Assembly: GCA_943192975.1 (NCBI GenBank)
Contig: CALPCJ010000010.1
Location: 56,223 to 120,222, forward strand
Direction of reading: 5' to 3'
Source: Senimuribacter intestinalis
GTDB lineage: Bacteria > Bacillota > Clostridia > Peptostreptococcales > Anaerovoracaceae
DNA: 64,000 nucleotides
Below, piece by piece: positions 25,640-35,686 of the stretch. Position numbers and translations under genes: made by a program. The notes beneath the pieces are model-generated. The model saw only the letters and a list, made by a program, of their open reading frames with translations, did not search any database and was not told where the DNA came from. The number at the start of each line of letters is the position of its first letter. The first letter of the stretch is position 1.

Positions 25640-26371
25640 ATGAAAATATATGTAGTGGGCATCGGCCCAGGTAACAGGGAATATATGACACCGCAGGCGA
25701 AGGAAGCCATTGAGAAAAGCGATGTCATCGTAGGCTACACTCTGTATGTGGATCTGGTACGGGAACTTACAGAAGGAAAAGAAGTTAAATCGACAGCTAT
25801 GAAGCAGGAGGTAGATCGCTGCAAGCTGGCGCTGGAGTCTGCTCTGAAGGGAAAAACAGTGGCTTTTGTCTGCAGCGGAGATGCTGGCGTTTACGGAATG
25901 GCGGGAATTATGGCAGAGGTTGCAGCAGAGCATCCTGAGGTGGAAATTATTACTGTGCCGGGTATTACAGCAGCCTGCAGCGGTGCAGCAGTATTAGGAG
26001 CACCGCTGATTCACGACTTTGCAGTTATTTCTCTGTCAGACCTTTTGACTCCGTGGGAAAAAATTGAAAAAAGACTGCATCTTGCGGCGGAGGCTGACTT
26101 TGTGGTCTGTCTTTATAATCCGAAAAGTAAGAAACGTCACGATTATGTCGACAAAGCAGCAGAGATTATGAGCGCTTTCAAAGGCTGGGATACGCCCTGC
26201 GGTTATGTAAAAAACATCGGAAGAGATGGCGAAACAGGGGTGGTATGCACTCTTGCTGATTTAAAAAATAATGAAGAAATAGACATGTTTACCACTGTCT
26301 TTATAGGAAATAGTCAGACGAAAGTCATCAACGGAAAGCTGGTAACACCTCGTGGATATCAAGACGTGTAA
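25640..26371 (+). CDS. cbiH: Precorrin-3B C17-methyltransferase CbiH
   Basis: The 243-residue SAM methylase contracts the ring while methylating C17. GIGPGNREYMTPQA, VCSGDAGVYGMAG, VPGITAACSGAAVLGAPLIHD and FAVISLSDLLTPWE are typical CbiH/CobJ segments. The ATG abuts the hemA stop; GAAAGAGGATAT lies upstream. Confidence 0.94.
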   Translation: MKIYVVGIGPGNREYMTPQAKEAIEKSDVIVGYTLYVDLVRELTEGKEVKSTAMKQEVDRCKLALESALKGKTVAFVCSGDAGVYGMAGIMAEVAAEHPEVEIITVPGITAACSGAAVLGAPLIHDFAVISLSDLLTPWEKIEKRLHLAAEADFVVCLYNPKSKKRHDYVDKAAEIMSAFKGWDTPCGYVKNIGRDGETGVVCTLADLKNNEEIDMFTTVFIGNSQTKVINGKLVTPRGYQDV

Positions 26372-27137
26372 GAAAAAAAGAATACTGGTCTTTGCGGGAA
26401 CTTATGAGGGTCATCAGCTGGCAAAGGCTTTTGCGGAGAGGAAATGGCAAAGCAGTGCGGATTTCTGTGTTGCTACGGATTACGGAAGTGAAATGCTGAC
26501 AGATATACCGGGGCTTTCTGTTCTTGAAGGAAGGTTGAACCTTTCAGAAATGGAAGAGCTGATGGCTGCCGGAGATTACGGTCTTGTCATTGATGCGACA
26601 CATCCTTACGCAAATCTTGTCACAGAAAATATTCGAGGAGCCTGTGAGAATCAGTCGATTTCATATTTGAGGCTTCTGCGAGAAAAGGGAAACACCGCAG
26701 GTGAGGGTATCATAGAAGTCGCTACCATCGAAGAAGCTGTGAATTTTTTAAATCGAACTGATGAGCGGGTGCTGCTGACGACCGGTGCCAAAGAGCTGTG
26801 GAAATATAGTAAAATGAAAGGTATCCAGGAAAGAGCAGTTGCAAGAGTGCTTCCATCGGTTTCATCTGTTGAAAGCTGTATAGCAGCAGGTATCGCTCCA
26901 AAAAATATTATCGCTATGCAGGGTCCTTTTATAAAGGAAATGAATCTGGCGGTTATGAAACAGTACGGCTGCCGGTGGCTTGTGACAAAGGATACGGGAA
27001 AACCAGGCGGCTTTGATGATAAATTGTCGTGTCTGGAAGAAGGCTTCGGAATTATTGTAATCGGAAGACCCAGTGAGGAGGCAGGATATTCCTTTGAAGA
27101 GGTGTTAAGAAAGGCAGCGGACTATTATGAAAAATAG
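26352..27137 (+). CDS. cbiJ: Cobalt-precorrin-6A reductase CbiJ
   Basis: This NADH-type reductase has 261 residues. ILVFAGTYEGHQLAKAF is the nucleotide site, DATHPYANLVTENI the conserved core, then TTGAKEL, AMQGPF and VTKDTGKPGGFDDKL. It starts at a GTG overlapping the cbiH end by 20 bases and its own end overlaps the next gene, fitting tight translational coupling. Confidence 0.92.
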   Translation: MDIKTCKKKRILVFAGTYEGHQLAKAFAERKWQSSADFCVATDYGSEMLTDIPGLSVLEGRLNLSEMEELMAAGDYGLVIDATHPYANLVTENIRGACENQSISYLRLLREKGNTAGEGIIEVATIEEAVNFLNRTDERVLLTTGAKELWKYSKMKGIQERAVARVLPSVSSVESCIAAGIAPKNIIAMQGPFIKEMNLAVMKQYGCRWLVTKDTGKPGGFDDKLSCLEEGFGIIVIGRPSEEAGYSFEEVLRKAADYYEK

Positions 27138-27591
27138 ATATTTTCCGGTCTTTGTACCATCTGAGGGGAAGAAGGCTGTTGTATTTGGCGGCGGCAATAT
27201 CGCGACCAGAAGAGTTAAAACTCTGCTGGAATTTGATTTTGAAATTACTGTCATAGCGCCAGAGATGGCAAAGGCGCTGAGAAATCTGACAGCAAATGAC
27301 AGACTGACTTTGATTACAGACATTTATAAAGAAGAATATTTGCATGACTGCTATATGGTGCTTGCCTGTACTGATAACAGACAGGTAAACAAGCAGATTG
27401 GAGATGCGGCAAAGAAACGGGACATTTTGGTAAGTATCTGTGATAATAGGGCAGAGTGTACTTTTTATTTTCCGGCTGTCGCAGCGGGAGAAGAGGTTAC
27501 TGCAGGTATCTGCGGCAGCGGACTTTCTCACAGCGTTACGAAAAGAGCTGCAGCAAAAGTAAGAGAAATCATAAAAGGAAAGGCGTACTGA
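27127..27591 (+). CDS. Precorrin-2 dehydrogenase (siroheme synthase N-terminal type)
   Basis: A 154-residue protein of the CysG N-terminal/Met8 class that oxidises precorrin-2 to sirohydrochlorin with NAD+. VVFGGGNIATRRVKTLL is the dinucleotide site, then LACTDNRQVNKQIGDAAK and NRAECTFYFPAVA. It lacks the C-terminal methylase of CysG; that activity is in the CobA-HemD fusion two genes on. The product feeds CbiK. Confidence 0.9.
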   Translation: MKNRYFPVFVPSEGKKAVVFGGGNIATRRVKTLLEFDFEITVIAPEMAKALRNLTANDRLTLITDIYKEEYLHDCYMVLACTDNRQVNKQIGDAAKKRDILVSICDNRAECTFYFPAVAAGEEVTAGICGSGLSHSVTKRAAAKVREIIKGKAY

Positions 27592-28487
27592 TGAAAGTAA
27601 TCGTAGGAAGCAGAGAAAGCAAACTGGCTGTGATTCAGTCAGAGATGGTGATAGATGCCATTAGAAAATTCGACAGCACCATTGATGTCGAATTGGTGAC
27701 TATGAAGACCACCGGCGACATCATATTAGATAAAACATTGGATCAAATTGGAGGGAAAGGCCTTTTCGTCAAGGAGCTGGATAAGGCTTTGATGGAGAAA
27801 AGAGCTGATTTAACAGTGCATAGTCTGAAGGATATGCCGATGGAGGTGGCTGGCGATCTGCCGCTTCTGGCGTTTTCCGAAAGAGAGGACCCAAGAGATG
27901 CGCTGGTTCTGCGGGCAGGTCTCGAAAGGCTGCCGCAAAATCCAATCATAGGCTGCTCCTCAAAGAGAAGGAAACTGCAGGCGCAGAAACTGTATCAGAC
28001 AGCGGATATCAGACCGATTAGAGGCAATGTGCAGACACGCCTTGCAAAACTGGACGAAGGACAGTATGACGCTATTATTTTAGCTTATGCTGGGCTGAAG
28101 AGGCTAAACCTTGAAGCGCGAATCAGCAAGCTGTTTTCCACTGAGGAAATTCTGCCGGCTGCATGTCAGGGAATTTTGGCAGTACAGGGAAGGAAGGGTT
28201 ATGAGGTTCCTTTTCTTAAGGATTTCGCAGATGAAGAGGCGAGATTAGTCGCATTGGCAGAAAGAAGTTTTGTCCGGACTTTGGACGGCGGCTGCAGTTC
28301 ACCGGTTGCAGCATATGCTGTAATTAACGGTGATGAAATCACTATAAAGGGCTATTATGTAGACGAAGAAGAGAACCAATACATAGATGAAATAAAGGGC
28401 AGCAAATATCAGGGTGAGAGTCTGGGAAGAGAGCTTGCTCTGAGGATGAAAGGAGGCAGCGCATGGGCACAGGAATCGTATATTTAG
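27591..28487 (+). CDS. hemC: Porphobilinogen deaminase HemC
   Basis: HemC joins four porphobilinogens into hydroxymethylbilane. VGSRESKLAVIQSEMV, GGKGLFVKELDKAL, DLTVHSLKDMP and ERSFVRTLDGGCSSPVAAYA, which holds the cysteine for the dipyrromethane cofactor, are all present. The ATG at 27591 overlaps the previous stop (TGATG); the frame extends upstream only through sirohydrochlorin-gene sequence. 298 residues. Confidence 0.95.
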   Translation: MKVIVGSRESKLAVIQSEMVIDAIRKFDSTIDVELVTMKTTGDIILDKTLDQIGGKGLFVKELDKALMEKRADLTVHSLKDMPMEVAGDLPLLAFSEREDPRDALVLRAGLERLPQNPIIGCSSKRRKLQAQKLYQTADIRPIRGNVQTRLAKLDEGQYDAIILAYAGLKRLNLEARISKLFSTEEILPAACQGILAVQGRKGYEVPFLKDFADEEARLVALAERSFVRTLDGGCSSPVAAYAVINGDEITIKGYYVDEEENQYIDEIKGSKYQGESLGRELALRMKGGSAWAQESYI

Positions 28488-29938
28488 TAGGTGCAGGTCC
28501 AGGAGATAAGGAACTGCTTACAGTGAAGGCTGTGCGGCTGATTGAGGAAGCGGACGTTATCGTCTACGACCGGTTAGTCAGTGAAAGCATTATGGAACTG
28601 ATTCCAGATTGCTGCAGACGCATCGACGTAGGTAAAAATGTAGGCAATCATCCAGTTCCCCAGCATGAAATCAACAAAATCCTTCTGAGAGAGGCGCAGG
28701 CCGGTCAAAAAGTAGTGCGGCTCAAAGGCGGCGACCCATTTGTCTTCGGCAGAGGGGGAGAAGAACTGGAGCTATTGGCAGATAACGGAATCCCCTTTGA
28801 AGTAGTACCGGGCATCACATCTTCTATTTCAGTGCCGGCCTATGCAGGCATTCCAGTAACTCACAGAGATTTTTGCTCGTCGCTGCACATTATTACAGGG
28901 CATGCAAAGGAAGGCGCCGATCTTGCTATCGATTTTGACGCGCTGGTACGGCTCAAAGGAACACTGATTTTTATGATGAGTGTGTCGACAGTGGGCCGCA
29001 TTGCAAAAGGTTTACTTCTTGCAGGTATGGAAGAAGACATGCCTTGCGCTGTGATTGAAAATGGAACCTATACAAAGCAGAGAAAGTTCATTTCAGATTT
29101 AGCACATATAGAAGAAGCTGTAAGGCGTAATGGGGTGAAATCTCCAGCAGTCATTGCTGTGGGCAGGGTTTGTTCTCTCTCGGACAGATTTGACTGGTTT
29201 GATGGAAGACCACTTAAGGGCAGACGAATTCTGGTGACACAGCCAAAAAGTAAAGCTTCAAAGCTAGAACAAAAGCTGCGGAATCTGGGTGCAGAAACGA
29301 AGCTATATCCTTGTATCAGGACTGATTTTATCAGACCTATGGCACCTGATTTTGAAGGATATGATACCCTCGTATTTACCAGTACCGAGGGCGTTCGCTC
29401 CTTCTTCAGTTGGCTTTTGGAGCAGGGGAAAGATGTTCGGGTGGTTTCCGGCAAGCGCTTTGCTTGTATCGGCAGTGCTACAGCAGCTGCCCTGAAGGAA
29501 TTCGGTCTGACAGCAGATTTTCTGCCTTCTGTGTACGACGGTGAAACTTTGGGACGAGAGATGGTTGCAACGGGCTTTGTGGACAAAGACAGCAAGGTGC
29601 TGCTGCTGCGGGCAAAGATAGGAACAGCTGATTTGACTGAAGCTCTTGATGCAGGAGAAATAACGTATCTGGATTACCCGGTTTACGATACCGCATATGT
29701 AGAACATGAGGAGATTACAAATCTGGAAGACTGGGACTATGTGACTTTTACAAGTAAATCCTGTGTAGATGGTTTTGTGAAGACACAGAGCAGAGATCAT
29801 TTTGCAGGGGTAAAAGCCCTTTGCATTGGAAAACAGACTGCAGCAGAAGCCGCAAGGTTTGGCTTTGATACAGTCGTTTCAAAGGTAGCTACTATCGATA
29901 GTATGGTAGAAAAGGTAAGGAGTAAGTGCAATGATTAA
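28463..29938 (+). CDS. Uroporphyrinogen-III methyltransferase / uroporphyrinogen-III synthase fusion (CobA-HemD)
   Basis: Residues 1-245 form the SUMT methylase (LVGAGPGDKELLTVKAV, VYDRLVS, KGGDPFVFGRGGEELE, VPGITSSISVPAYAGIPVTHR). Residues 255-491 form uroporphyrinogen-III synthase (GRRILVTQPKSKASKLEQKL, VFTSTEGVRSFF, TFTSKSCVDGF). The fusion cyclises hydroxymethylbilane and makes precorrin-2. Such fusions are common in Clostridia. AAAGGAGG lies before the ATG, which overlaps hemC by 25 bases. Confidence 0.94.
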   Translation: MGTGIVYLVGAGPGDKELLTVKAVRLIEEADVIVYDRLVSESIMELIPDCCRRIDVGKNVGNHPVPQHEINKILLREAQAGQKVVRLKGGDPFVFGRGGEELELLADNGIPFEVVPGITSSISVPAYAGIPVTHRDFCSSLHIITGHAKEGADLAIDFDALVRLKGTLIFMMSVSTVGRIAKGLLLAGMEEDMPCAVIENGTYTKQRKFISDLAHIEEAVRRNGVKSPAVIAVGRVCSLSDRFDWFDGRPLKGRRILVTQPKSKASKLEQKLRNLGAETKLYPCIRTDFIRPMAPDFEGYDTLVFTSTEGVRSFFSWLLEQGKDVRVVSGKRFACIGSATAAALKEFGLTADFLPSVYDGETLGREMVATGFVDKDSKVLLLRAKIGTADLTEALDAGEITYLDYPVYDTAYVEHEEITNLEDWDYVTFTSKSCVDGFVKTQSRDHFAGVKALCIGKQTAAEAARFGFDTVVSKVATIDSMVEKVRSKCND

Positions 29939-30911
29939 CAGACCGAGAAGACTTAGAGCAAATCCGCTGATTCGCGGTATGGTGCGGGAGACCAGGGTGT
30001 CAGCTGACAGCCTGATTTATCCTATTTTCTTTGAAGAAGGAACTGATATAAAAGCTGAAATTTCCGCGATGGAAGGGCAGTATCGTTACAGCCCGGATAG
30101 AGCAAAGGAAGTCATCGACCAATGTTTGCAGCACGGCGTTAATAAGGTGCTGCTGTTTGGTATTCCAAAGGAAAAAGACGAGAAGGGCAGTCAGGCTTAT
30201 GCCGAAAACGGCGTGGTTCAGCAGGCTGTACGCGCGATAAAGGAAGAATACGGAGATCAGATTTATGTGATTACCGATGTGTGTATGTGTGAATATACTT
30301 CCCATGGACATTGTGGTATTCTTTGCGGACATGACGTAGACAATGACGAAACTTTGAAATATCTGGCGGCTACGGCAGTTTCTCATGCGGCGGCAGGCGC
30401 TGATATGGTTGCACCTTCTGACATGATGGACGGAAGAATTGCTGCGATTCGCGCAGGCCTTGACGAAAATAGCTTTAAAAACGTGCCGATTATGAGCTAT
30501 GCAGTGAAATACGCTTCAAAATTTTACGGTCCGTTCCGTGAAGCTGCAGGCAGCGCACCTTCTTTTGGCGATAGAAAAACCTATCAGATGGATTTTCATA
30601 ACATTAAGGAGGGTATGAAAGAGGCAATCATTGATGAACAAGAAGGGGCAGATATTCTCATGGTAAAGCCGGCGCTTTCCTATCTGGATGTAATCAGAGA
30701 GCTTTCTTATGAAACCAATCTGCCAATTGCAACCTACAGCGTCAGCGGTGAATATGCTATGATAAAAAATGCTGGCAAAGCAGGGCTTGTGGATGAGTAC
30801 GGCATCATGTGTGAAACGGCAGTTTCCATGTACCGTGCAGGTGCAGACATCATCATGACCTATTATGCCATGGAAATTGCAGATGCGATAAAGAGAGGAG
30901 ATATCGGCTAA
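29931..30911 (+). CDS. hemB: Porphobilinogen synthase HemB
   Basis: HemB condenses two 5-aminolevulinates. RPRRLRANPLIRGMVRET, then the metal-site DVCMCEYTSHGHCG with three cysteines (zinc type), MSYAVKYASKFYGPFREAAG with the first Schiff-base lysine, and MVKPALSYLD with the second. 326 residues. AAGGAG precedes the ATG, which overlaps the fusion gene by 8 bases. Confidence 0.95.
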   Translation: MINRPRRLRANPLIRGMVRETRVSADSLIYPIFFEEGTDIKAEISAMEGQYRYSPDRAKEVIDQCLQHGVNKVLLFGIPKEKDEKGSQAYAENGVVQQAVRAIKEEYGDQIYVITDVCMCEYTSHGHCGILCGHDVDNDETLKYLAATAVSHAAAGADMVAPSDMMDGRIAAIRAGLDENSFKNVPIMSYAVKYASKFYGPFREAAGSAPSFGDRKTYQMDFHNIKEGMKEAIIDEQEGADILMVKPALSYLDVIRELSYETNLPIATYSVSGEYAMIKNAGKAGLVDEYGIMCETAVSMYRAGADIIMTYYAMEIADAIKRGDIG

Positions 30912-32173
30912 TGAAGAGTTCACAGCAGCTATTTGACAGAGCAAAAAAGGTGATGCCCGGCGGTGTCAACAGTCCGGTAAGAGCCTTTAAGTCCGTAGGT
31001 TTAACACCGCGATTTATTGAAAAAGCCTGCGGCAATAAAATTTACGATATCGAAGGAAATGAGTATCTTGACTATGTGGGCTCTTGGGGCCCGATGATTT
31101 TAGGTCATGCAGATCCGAAGGTGATTGCCGCTGTACAGCAGAGAGTCGGCAAGGGCCTCAGCTTCGGTGCATGCACAGAACTTGAGGTGGAACTGGCAGA
31201 ACTGATTTGCGACAATATTCCTCACGTAGAAATGATTCGTATGGTAAACAGTGGTACTGAGGCAGTCATGAGTGCGCTGCGCCTTGCCAGAGGCTATACG
31301 AAAAAGAGCAAGATTATCAAATTCGAAGGCTGCTATCACGGACACAGCGATGCTATGCTGGTAAAGGCGGGATCCGGTGCCATGACCTTTGGCGATCCGG
31401 ATAGCGCAGGTGTAACCTGCGGTGCAGCAGCGGATACACTCCTTGCGCGGTATAATGACCTTGCCAGTGTAGAGCTTCTCATGGAAAAAAACAGAGACGA
31501 TATTGCTTGCGTCATTGTGGAGCCGACAGCTGCAAATATGGGCGTTGTACCTGCAGAACCTGGATTTTTACAGGGGCTGCGTAATTTATGCGACCGATTC
31601 GGTGCACTTTTGATTTTTGATGAAGTGATAACGGGTTTTCGTCTTGCTTTTGGAGGAGCTGCTGCGTACTTCGGTGTGACGCCGGATTTAGTGACCTATG
31701 GAAAGATTATCGGCGGCGGTATGCCGGTGGGAGCCTATGGGGGCAGAAGGGAAATTATGGAATGTGTTTCACCTCTTGGCAGTGTGTATCAGGCAGGAAC
31801 TTTATCGGGAAATCCTATCGCTATGACTGCAGGCATTGAAACACTGCAGCAGCTGCTAGTTAACCCTTCCATTTATGATCGAATCAATGAAATGGGACAG
31901 TATCTGGCAGACGGTCTGCGCAGCGCCAGCGGCTTTACGGTAAATCACATAGGCTCGCTGGTCTGCATGTTTTATACAAAGGAGCCTGTCATAGATTATG
32001 ACAGCGCTTGCAAATCGGACACGCAGGGATTTGGTCACGTGTTCAAAGAGCTTCTTGAGGCAGGCATCTACGTGGCACCGTCACAGTATGAGGCGATGTT
32101 CATAAACAGCTGTTTTACAAAAGAAGAACTGGATTTCACCATTGAGTCTTATAAAAAGGCATTGAAGAAATAG
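30911..32173 (+). CDS. hemL: Glutamate-1-semialdehyde 2,1-aminomutase HemL
   Basis: This PLP enzyme makes 5-aminolevulinate from the HemA product. MPGGVNSPVRAFKSVG, NSGTEAVMSALRLARG, FEGCYHGHSDAMLVKAGSGA, the Asp motif LIFDEVITGFR and the lysine segment TYGKIIGGGMPVGAYGG are all intact. 420 residues. Its ATG overlaps the hemB TAA. Confidence 0.95.
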   Translation: MKSSQQLFDRAKKVMPGGVNSPVRAFKSVGLTPRFIEKACGNKIYDIEGNEYLDYVGSWGPMILGHADPKVIAAVQQRVGKGLSFGACTELEVELAELICDNIPHVEMIRMVNSGTEAVMSALRLARGYTKKSKIIKFEGCYHGHSDAMLVKAGSGAMTFGDPDSAGVTCGAAADTLLARYNDLASVELLMEKNRDDIACVIVEPTAANMGVVPAEPGFLQGLRNLCDRFGALLIFDEVITGFRLAFGGAAAYFGVTPDLVTYGKIIGGGMPVGAYGGRREIMECVSPLGSVYQAGTLSGNPIAMTAGIETLQQLLVNPSIYDRINEMGQYLADGLRSASGFTVNHIGSLVCMFYTKEPVIDYDSACKSDTQGFGHVFKELLEAGIYVAPSQYEAMFINSCFTKEELDFTIESYKKALKK

Positions 32174-32182
32174 GGAAGTTTT

Positions 32183-33385
32183 ATGAAAGTAATTGTTGCA
32201 GGCGCAGGTCCGGGGGCTGCGGATCTTTATACAGACAAGATGATACAGGCGGTACGTTCTGCCGATTTGGTGCTGACAGCAGGCAGACTTTATGATTCGC
32301 TTTCGGCGTTGACTGACAAGGTGCAGGTGATGGGAGTTATGGACACTGTTTCTTATATTAACGCCCATGGGAAAGAACCTATAATCATATGTGTTGCAGC
32401 TTCCGGCGATACGGGATTTTACAGCATTGCATCCACCATAGCAAAAAATGTAAGACCCGAAATTGAGATGGAATTTATCAGCGGTATCGGCAGTTTGTCC
32501 TGTTTTATGGCAAAACTGAAACTGGGCTATGAGGATATAAAGACGGTAAGTCTTCACGGCAGAAACAAATCTATCGTGCCATATGTTTGCTATCATGAAA
32601 AGGTGTTTGCTCTGACAGGAGGCACGCTTAAGGTACAGGATATTGCAAAGCAGCTGCGTAAGGCGGGACTCTCCAATGTTACGATGTATATCGGAGAAAA
32701 TTTATCCCTTGAAGAAGAGAGAATATTGACGGGAAACCCAGCGGATTTTGCGGAGATGGAATTTGACGACCTGTCAGTTCTAGTTGTCGAGAATAAAAAT
32801 TATGCAAACCGACATAAAACCTTAAAAGATGAGGATTTTGTCAGAGGAAAAAGTCCTATGACGAAGGAAGCTGTGCGGAACTTAGTGCTGTCAGCCTTGG
32901 AAATAGAGCCGACCGACATTGTTTACGATATTGGAGCAGGCACTGGTTCTGTGACCTGCGCAATGGCGTACAAAGCTTATGAATCTACGGTTTACGCAGT
33001 GGAAAAAAATTCTGAAGGGGTAGAACTGGTAAAACAGAACATGGCGGCAACCGGTGCAGGAAACATTGTAATAAGGAATGCGCTGGCGCCCGATGGACTT
33101 TCTGATTTTCCGCCTGCTGACAAGGTGTTTATCGGTGGCAGCACAGGAAATCTCAGAGAGATTATGGAGGTCGTTCTTGCAAAAAATCCGACGGCAGTCT
33201 TTGCAGTCACTGCGGTAACGCTGGAAACCATTTCTCAGGCAACTGAGGTGTTTAAGGAGCTGCAGATGGCAACTGAGGTAGTCTGCGCCAACATTGCCAC
33301 CGCAAAAAAACTGGGAAATTATCATCTTATGCAGGCAGACAATCCGGTATATATCATCAAAGGAGCAAGGAAACTTGAAAACTAA
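32183..33385 (+). CDS. cbiET: Cobalt-precorrin-7 C5/C15-methyltransferase fusion CbiET
   Basis: Residues 1-195 are the CbiE tetrapyrrole methylase (VAGAGPGAADLYTDK, ASGDTGFYSIAS, ISGIGSLSCFMAKL). Residues 205-400 are CbiT (PMTKEAVRNLVLSAL, VYDIGAGTGSVTCAMA, VFIGGSTGNLREIM). Together they methylate C5 and C15 and decarboxylate C12, like aerobic CobL. 400 residues; the following cbiA starts inside its 3' end. Confidence 0.93.
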   Translation: MKVIVAGAGPGAADLYTDKMIQAVRSADLVLTAGRLYDSLSALTDKVQVMGVMDTVSYINAHGKEPIIICVAASGDTGFYSIASTIAKNVRPEIEMEFISGIGSLSCFMAKLKLGYEDIKTVSLHGRNKSIVPYVCYHEKVFALTGGTLKVQDIAKQLRKAGLSNVTMYIGENLSLEEERILTGNPADFAEMEFDDLSVLVVENKNYANRHKTLKDEDFVRGKSPMTKEAVRNLVLSALEIEPTDIVYDIGAGTGSVTCAMAYKAYESTVYAVEKNSEGVELVKQNMAATGAGNIVIRNALAPDGLSDFPPADKVFIGGSTGNLREIMEVVLAKNPTAVFAVTAVTLETISQATEVFKELQMATEVVCANIATAKKLGNYHLMQADNPVYIIKGARKLEN

Positions 33386-34748
33386 AGTAAGTCGAATTAT
33401 GCTGGTGGGAAGTGGCAGCGGCTGTGGTAAAACCACTGTGACCTGCTCTCTTTTACAGGCGCTTTGCAGCAGAAATATCAAAGCTGCCAGCTTTAAATGC
33501 GGTCCCGATTATATCGACCCTATGTTTCACAGTGAGATTTTGGGAACAAAATCCAGAAATCTGGATCTGTTTCTGTGCAGTGAAAATACGGTGAAATACC
33601 TGCTTTCCGAAAATGGAAAGGGTTCGGATATTGCTGTCATAGAAGGGGTTATGGGCATGTATGACGGTTTGGGGTTTTCTGATGACACCTGTTCGGCTAA
33701 CCACATTGCAAGAGTGACAGAAACGCCGGAGATTCTCATTACAGGGGTCAGAGGAAAGAGCCTGTCCCTTTTGGCGGAGCTTTCTGGATATATCAATTTT
33801 GCAGAGAATCGGATAGCGGGGGTGATTCTAAACCACTGCTCAAAAGCGATGTATCCTTTTTATAAAGAGATGATTGAAGAAAAACTTCATTTGCGCTGCT
33901 ATGGATATCTTCCAAGGCTTCCTGAGGCGGAAATTGGCAGCAGACATCTGGGACTGGTTACTGCCGAAGAAATAGAAAACCTGAAAGAAAAGATGGAAGC
34001 CCTGGGAAAGGTGGCTGGCGAAACGCTGGATTTGGAAGGAATTTTAGAGCTGGCACAGTCGGCGGCTGAAGTAGAGTGCGAGGAAATCTGCGTACCACAG
34101 GTATTGGAAAAGCCTGTCTCCATTGGGGTAGCCCGCGATAAAGCTTTTTGTTTTTATTACGAGGACAATTTTACTTTACTTAAAAAAATGGGGGCGGAGT
34201 TGATACCTTTTTCACCCCTTATGGACAAAGAACTTCCAGACGGGATTAGCGGCGTGATTTTAGGAGGCGGCTATCCAGAGGAGTATCTTTGCGAGCTGTC
34301 TTCTAATGAGTCGATGCTTGAGTCTGTCAGAAGCGCAGCAGCCGGCGGCATGCCGGTTTACGCAGAATGCGGCGGCTTTATGTATCTGGGAAAGTCCATA
34401 GAAAAAGACGGAAAAATCTTTCCCATGGCGGGCGTTCTTTCCGGTCAATCTGTGATGACGAAAAGTCTGGTTCGCTTTGGATATAAAACGCTGACTGCAA
34501 ACAATGACAACCTGATGTGCAGAAAAGGGGACACCATTGCCTGCCATGAGTTTCACTACAGTGACAGTGATATGAACGGTGAAGGTTTTACTGCGGAAAA
34601 GGGAAAGAGACACTGGCAGGCTGTCTGCAGCAGTGAGACGATTTTCGCTGGATATCCCCATATTCATCTGTGGAGCAATCCTGCTTTTGGGGAGAATTTT
34701 GTAAGGAAATGTGAGGCATATAGATGGAAACAGTCATCATCATTTTAA
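33375..34748 (+). CDS. cbiA: Cobyrinate a,c-diamide synthase CbiA
   Basis: CbiA amidates the a and c carboxylates using glutamine and ATP. P-loop GSGSGCGKTTVTCSLLQAL, KCGPDYIDPMFH, VIEGVMGMYDG, and the glutaminase domain with GVILGGGYPEEYL, YAECGGFMYLG (nucleophile Cys) and HEFHYSD. TTG at 33375 with AAGGAG upstream gives a normal 457-residue protein; the longer open frame to 33294 would lie inside cbiET. Confidence 0.93.
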   Translation: MKTKVSRIMLVGSGSGCGKTTVTCSLLQALCSRNIKAASFKCGPDYIDPMFHSEILGTKSRNLDLFLCSENTVKYLLSENGKGSDIAVIEGVMGMYDGLGFSDDTCSANHIARVTETPEILITGVRGKSLSLLAELSGYINFAENRIAGVILNHCSKAMYPFYKEMIEEKLHLRCYGYLPRLPEAEIGSRHLGLVTAEEIENLKEKMEALGKVAGETLDLEGILELAQSAAEVECEEICVPQVLEKPVSIGVARDKAFCFYYEDNFTLLKKMGAELIPFSPLMDKELPDGISGVILGGGYPEEYLCELSSNESMLESVRSAAAGGMPVYAECGGFMYLGKSIEKDGKIFPMAGVLSGQSVMTKSLVRFGYKTLTANNDNLMCRKGDTIACHEFHYSDSDMNGEGFTAEKGKRHWQAVCSSETIFAGYPHIHLWSNPAFGENFVRKCEAYRWKQSSSF

Positions 34749-35686
34749 TTGCTTTTTTGCTGGACTGTCTTTTTGGCGATCCGCCGTGGCTGCCGCACCC
34801 CATTCGCCTGATTGGCTTTTTCATTGCGAAGGGAGAAAAGCTGCTTCGTGCTTTGTTTCCAAAGAACAAAGGCGGTGAAATCGCAGCAGGAGCAGTGCTG
34901 GCAGTAAGTGTTCCTGTGCTGACCTTCGGGTTATGCTGGGGGCTGCTGCAGGCAGCTGCAATGGTTCATGTTTATCTGAAATATGCGGTGGAAACTTTGC
35001 TTTGCTATCAGATTTTTGCGGCTAAGTCGCTCAAAGACGAGAGTATGCGTGTTTATCACCATATTGAGGTCGGCGATCTTGCAGGTGCGCGCAAATATCT
35101 GTCCTACATTGTGGGAAGAGATACGAAAGACCTTGATTTTAGGCAGATTACCAAGGCTGTGGTGGAAACAGTGGCGGAGAACACCTCTGATGGCGTTATT
35201 GCGCCTATGCTGTTTATGGCAGTGGGCGGCGCGCCCCTTGGTATGCTTTATAAGGCGGTTAATACGCTGGACTCCATGGTGGGCTATAAGAACGAGAAGT
35301 ATATCAATTTTGGCAAAGTGTCTGCCATCAGCGATGATATTTGGAATTATATTCCGGCAAGACTGACTGCTTTTGCCATGGTGGCGGCGGCGTTTTTTAC
35401 CGGCTTTGACGCAAAGAATGGACTGAAGATTTACAGAAGAGACAGAAGAAATCACGCCAGCCCCAACAGCGCCCATCCGGAATCAGTCTGTGCTGGCGCA
35501 TTGCATGTACAGCTTGCCGGTGACGCATATTACTTCGGAAAACTTTACAAGAAAAAGACCATCGGCGATGATGACAGACCAATCGAAGCATCTGACATCA
35601 AAAACACCGTGAAGCTGATGTATGGTGCAGCGATTTTATGCCTCATCATCTTCCTTGGGATTAGAACCTGTTTGGAGTTATTATAA
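34724..35686 (+). CDS. cbiB: Adenosylcobinamide-phosphate synthase CbiB
   Basis: CbiB is a membrane protein that attaches the aminopropanol phosphate arm to adenosylcobyric acid. FLLDCLFGDPPWLPHPIRLIG near the N-terminus and the later DLDFRQITKAVVETVAENTSDG, APMLF and ALNTLDSMVGYKN-like segments are diagnostic. HPESVCAGALHVQLAGDAYYFG follows. 320 residues with about four hydrophobic helices. Overlaps cbiA by 25 bases. Confidence 0.94.
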   Translation: METVIIILIAFLLDCLFGDPPWLPHPIRLIGFFIAKGEKLLRALFPKNKGGEIAAGAVLAVSVPVLTFGLCWGLLQAAAMVHVYLKYAVETLLCYQIFAAKSLKDESMRVYHHIEVGDLAGARKYLSYIVGRDTKDLDFRQITKAVVETVAENTSDGVIAPMLFMAVGGAPLGMLYKAVNTLDSMVGYKNEKYINFGKVSAISDDIWNYIPARLTAFAMVAAAFFTGFDAKNGLKIYRRDRRNHASPNSAHPESVCAGALHVQLAGDAYYFGKLYKKKTIGDDDRPIEASDIKNTVKLMYGAAILCLIIFLGIRTCLELL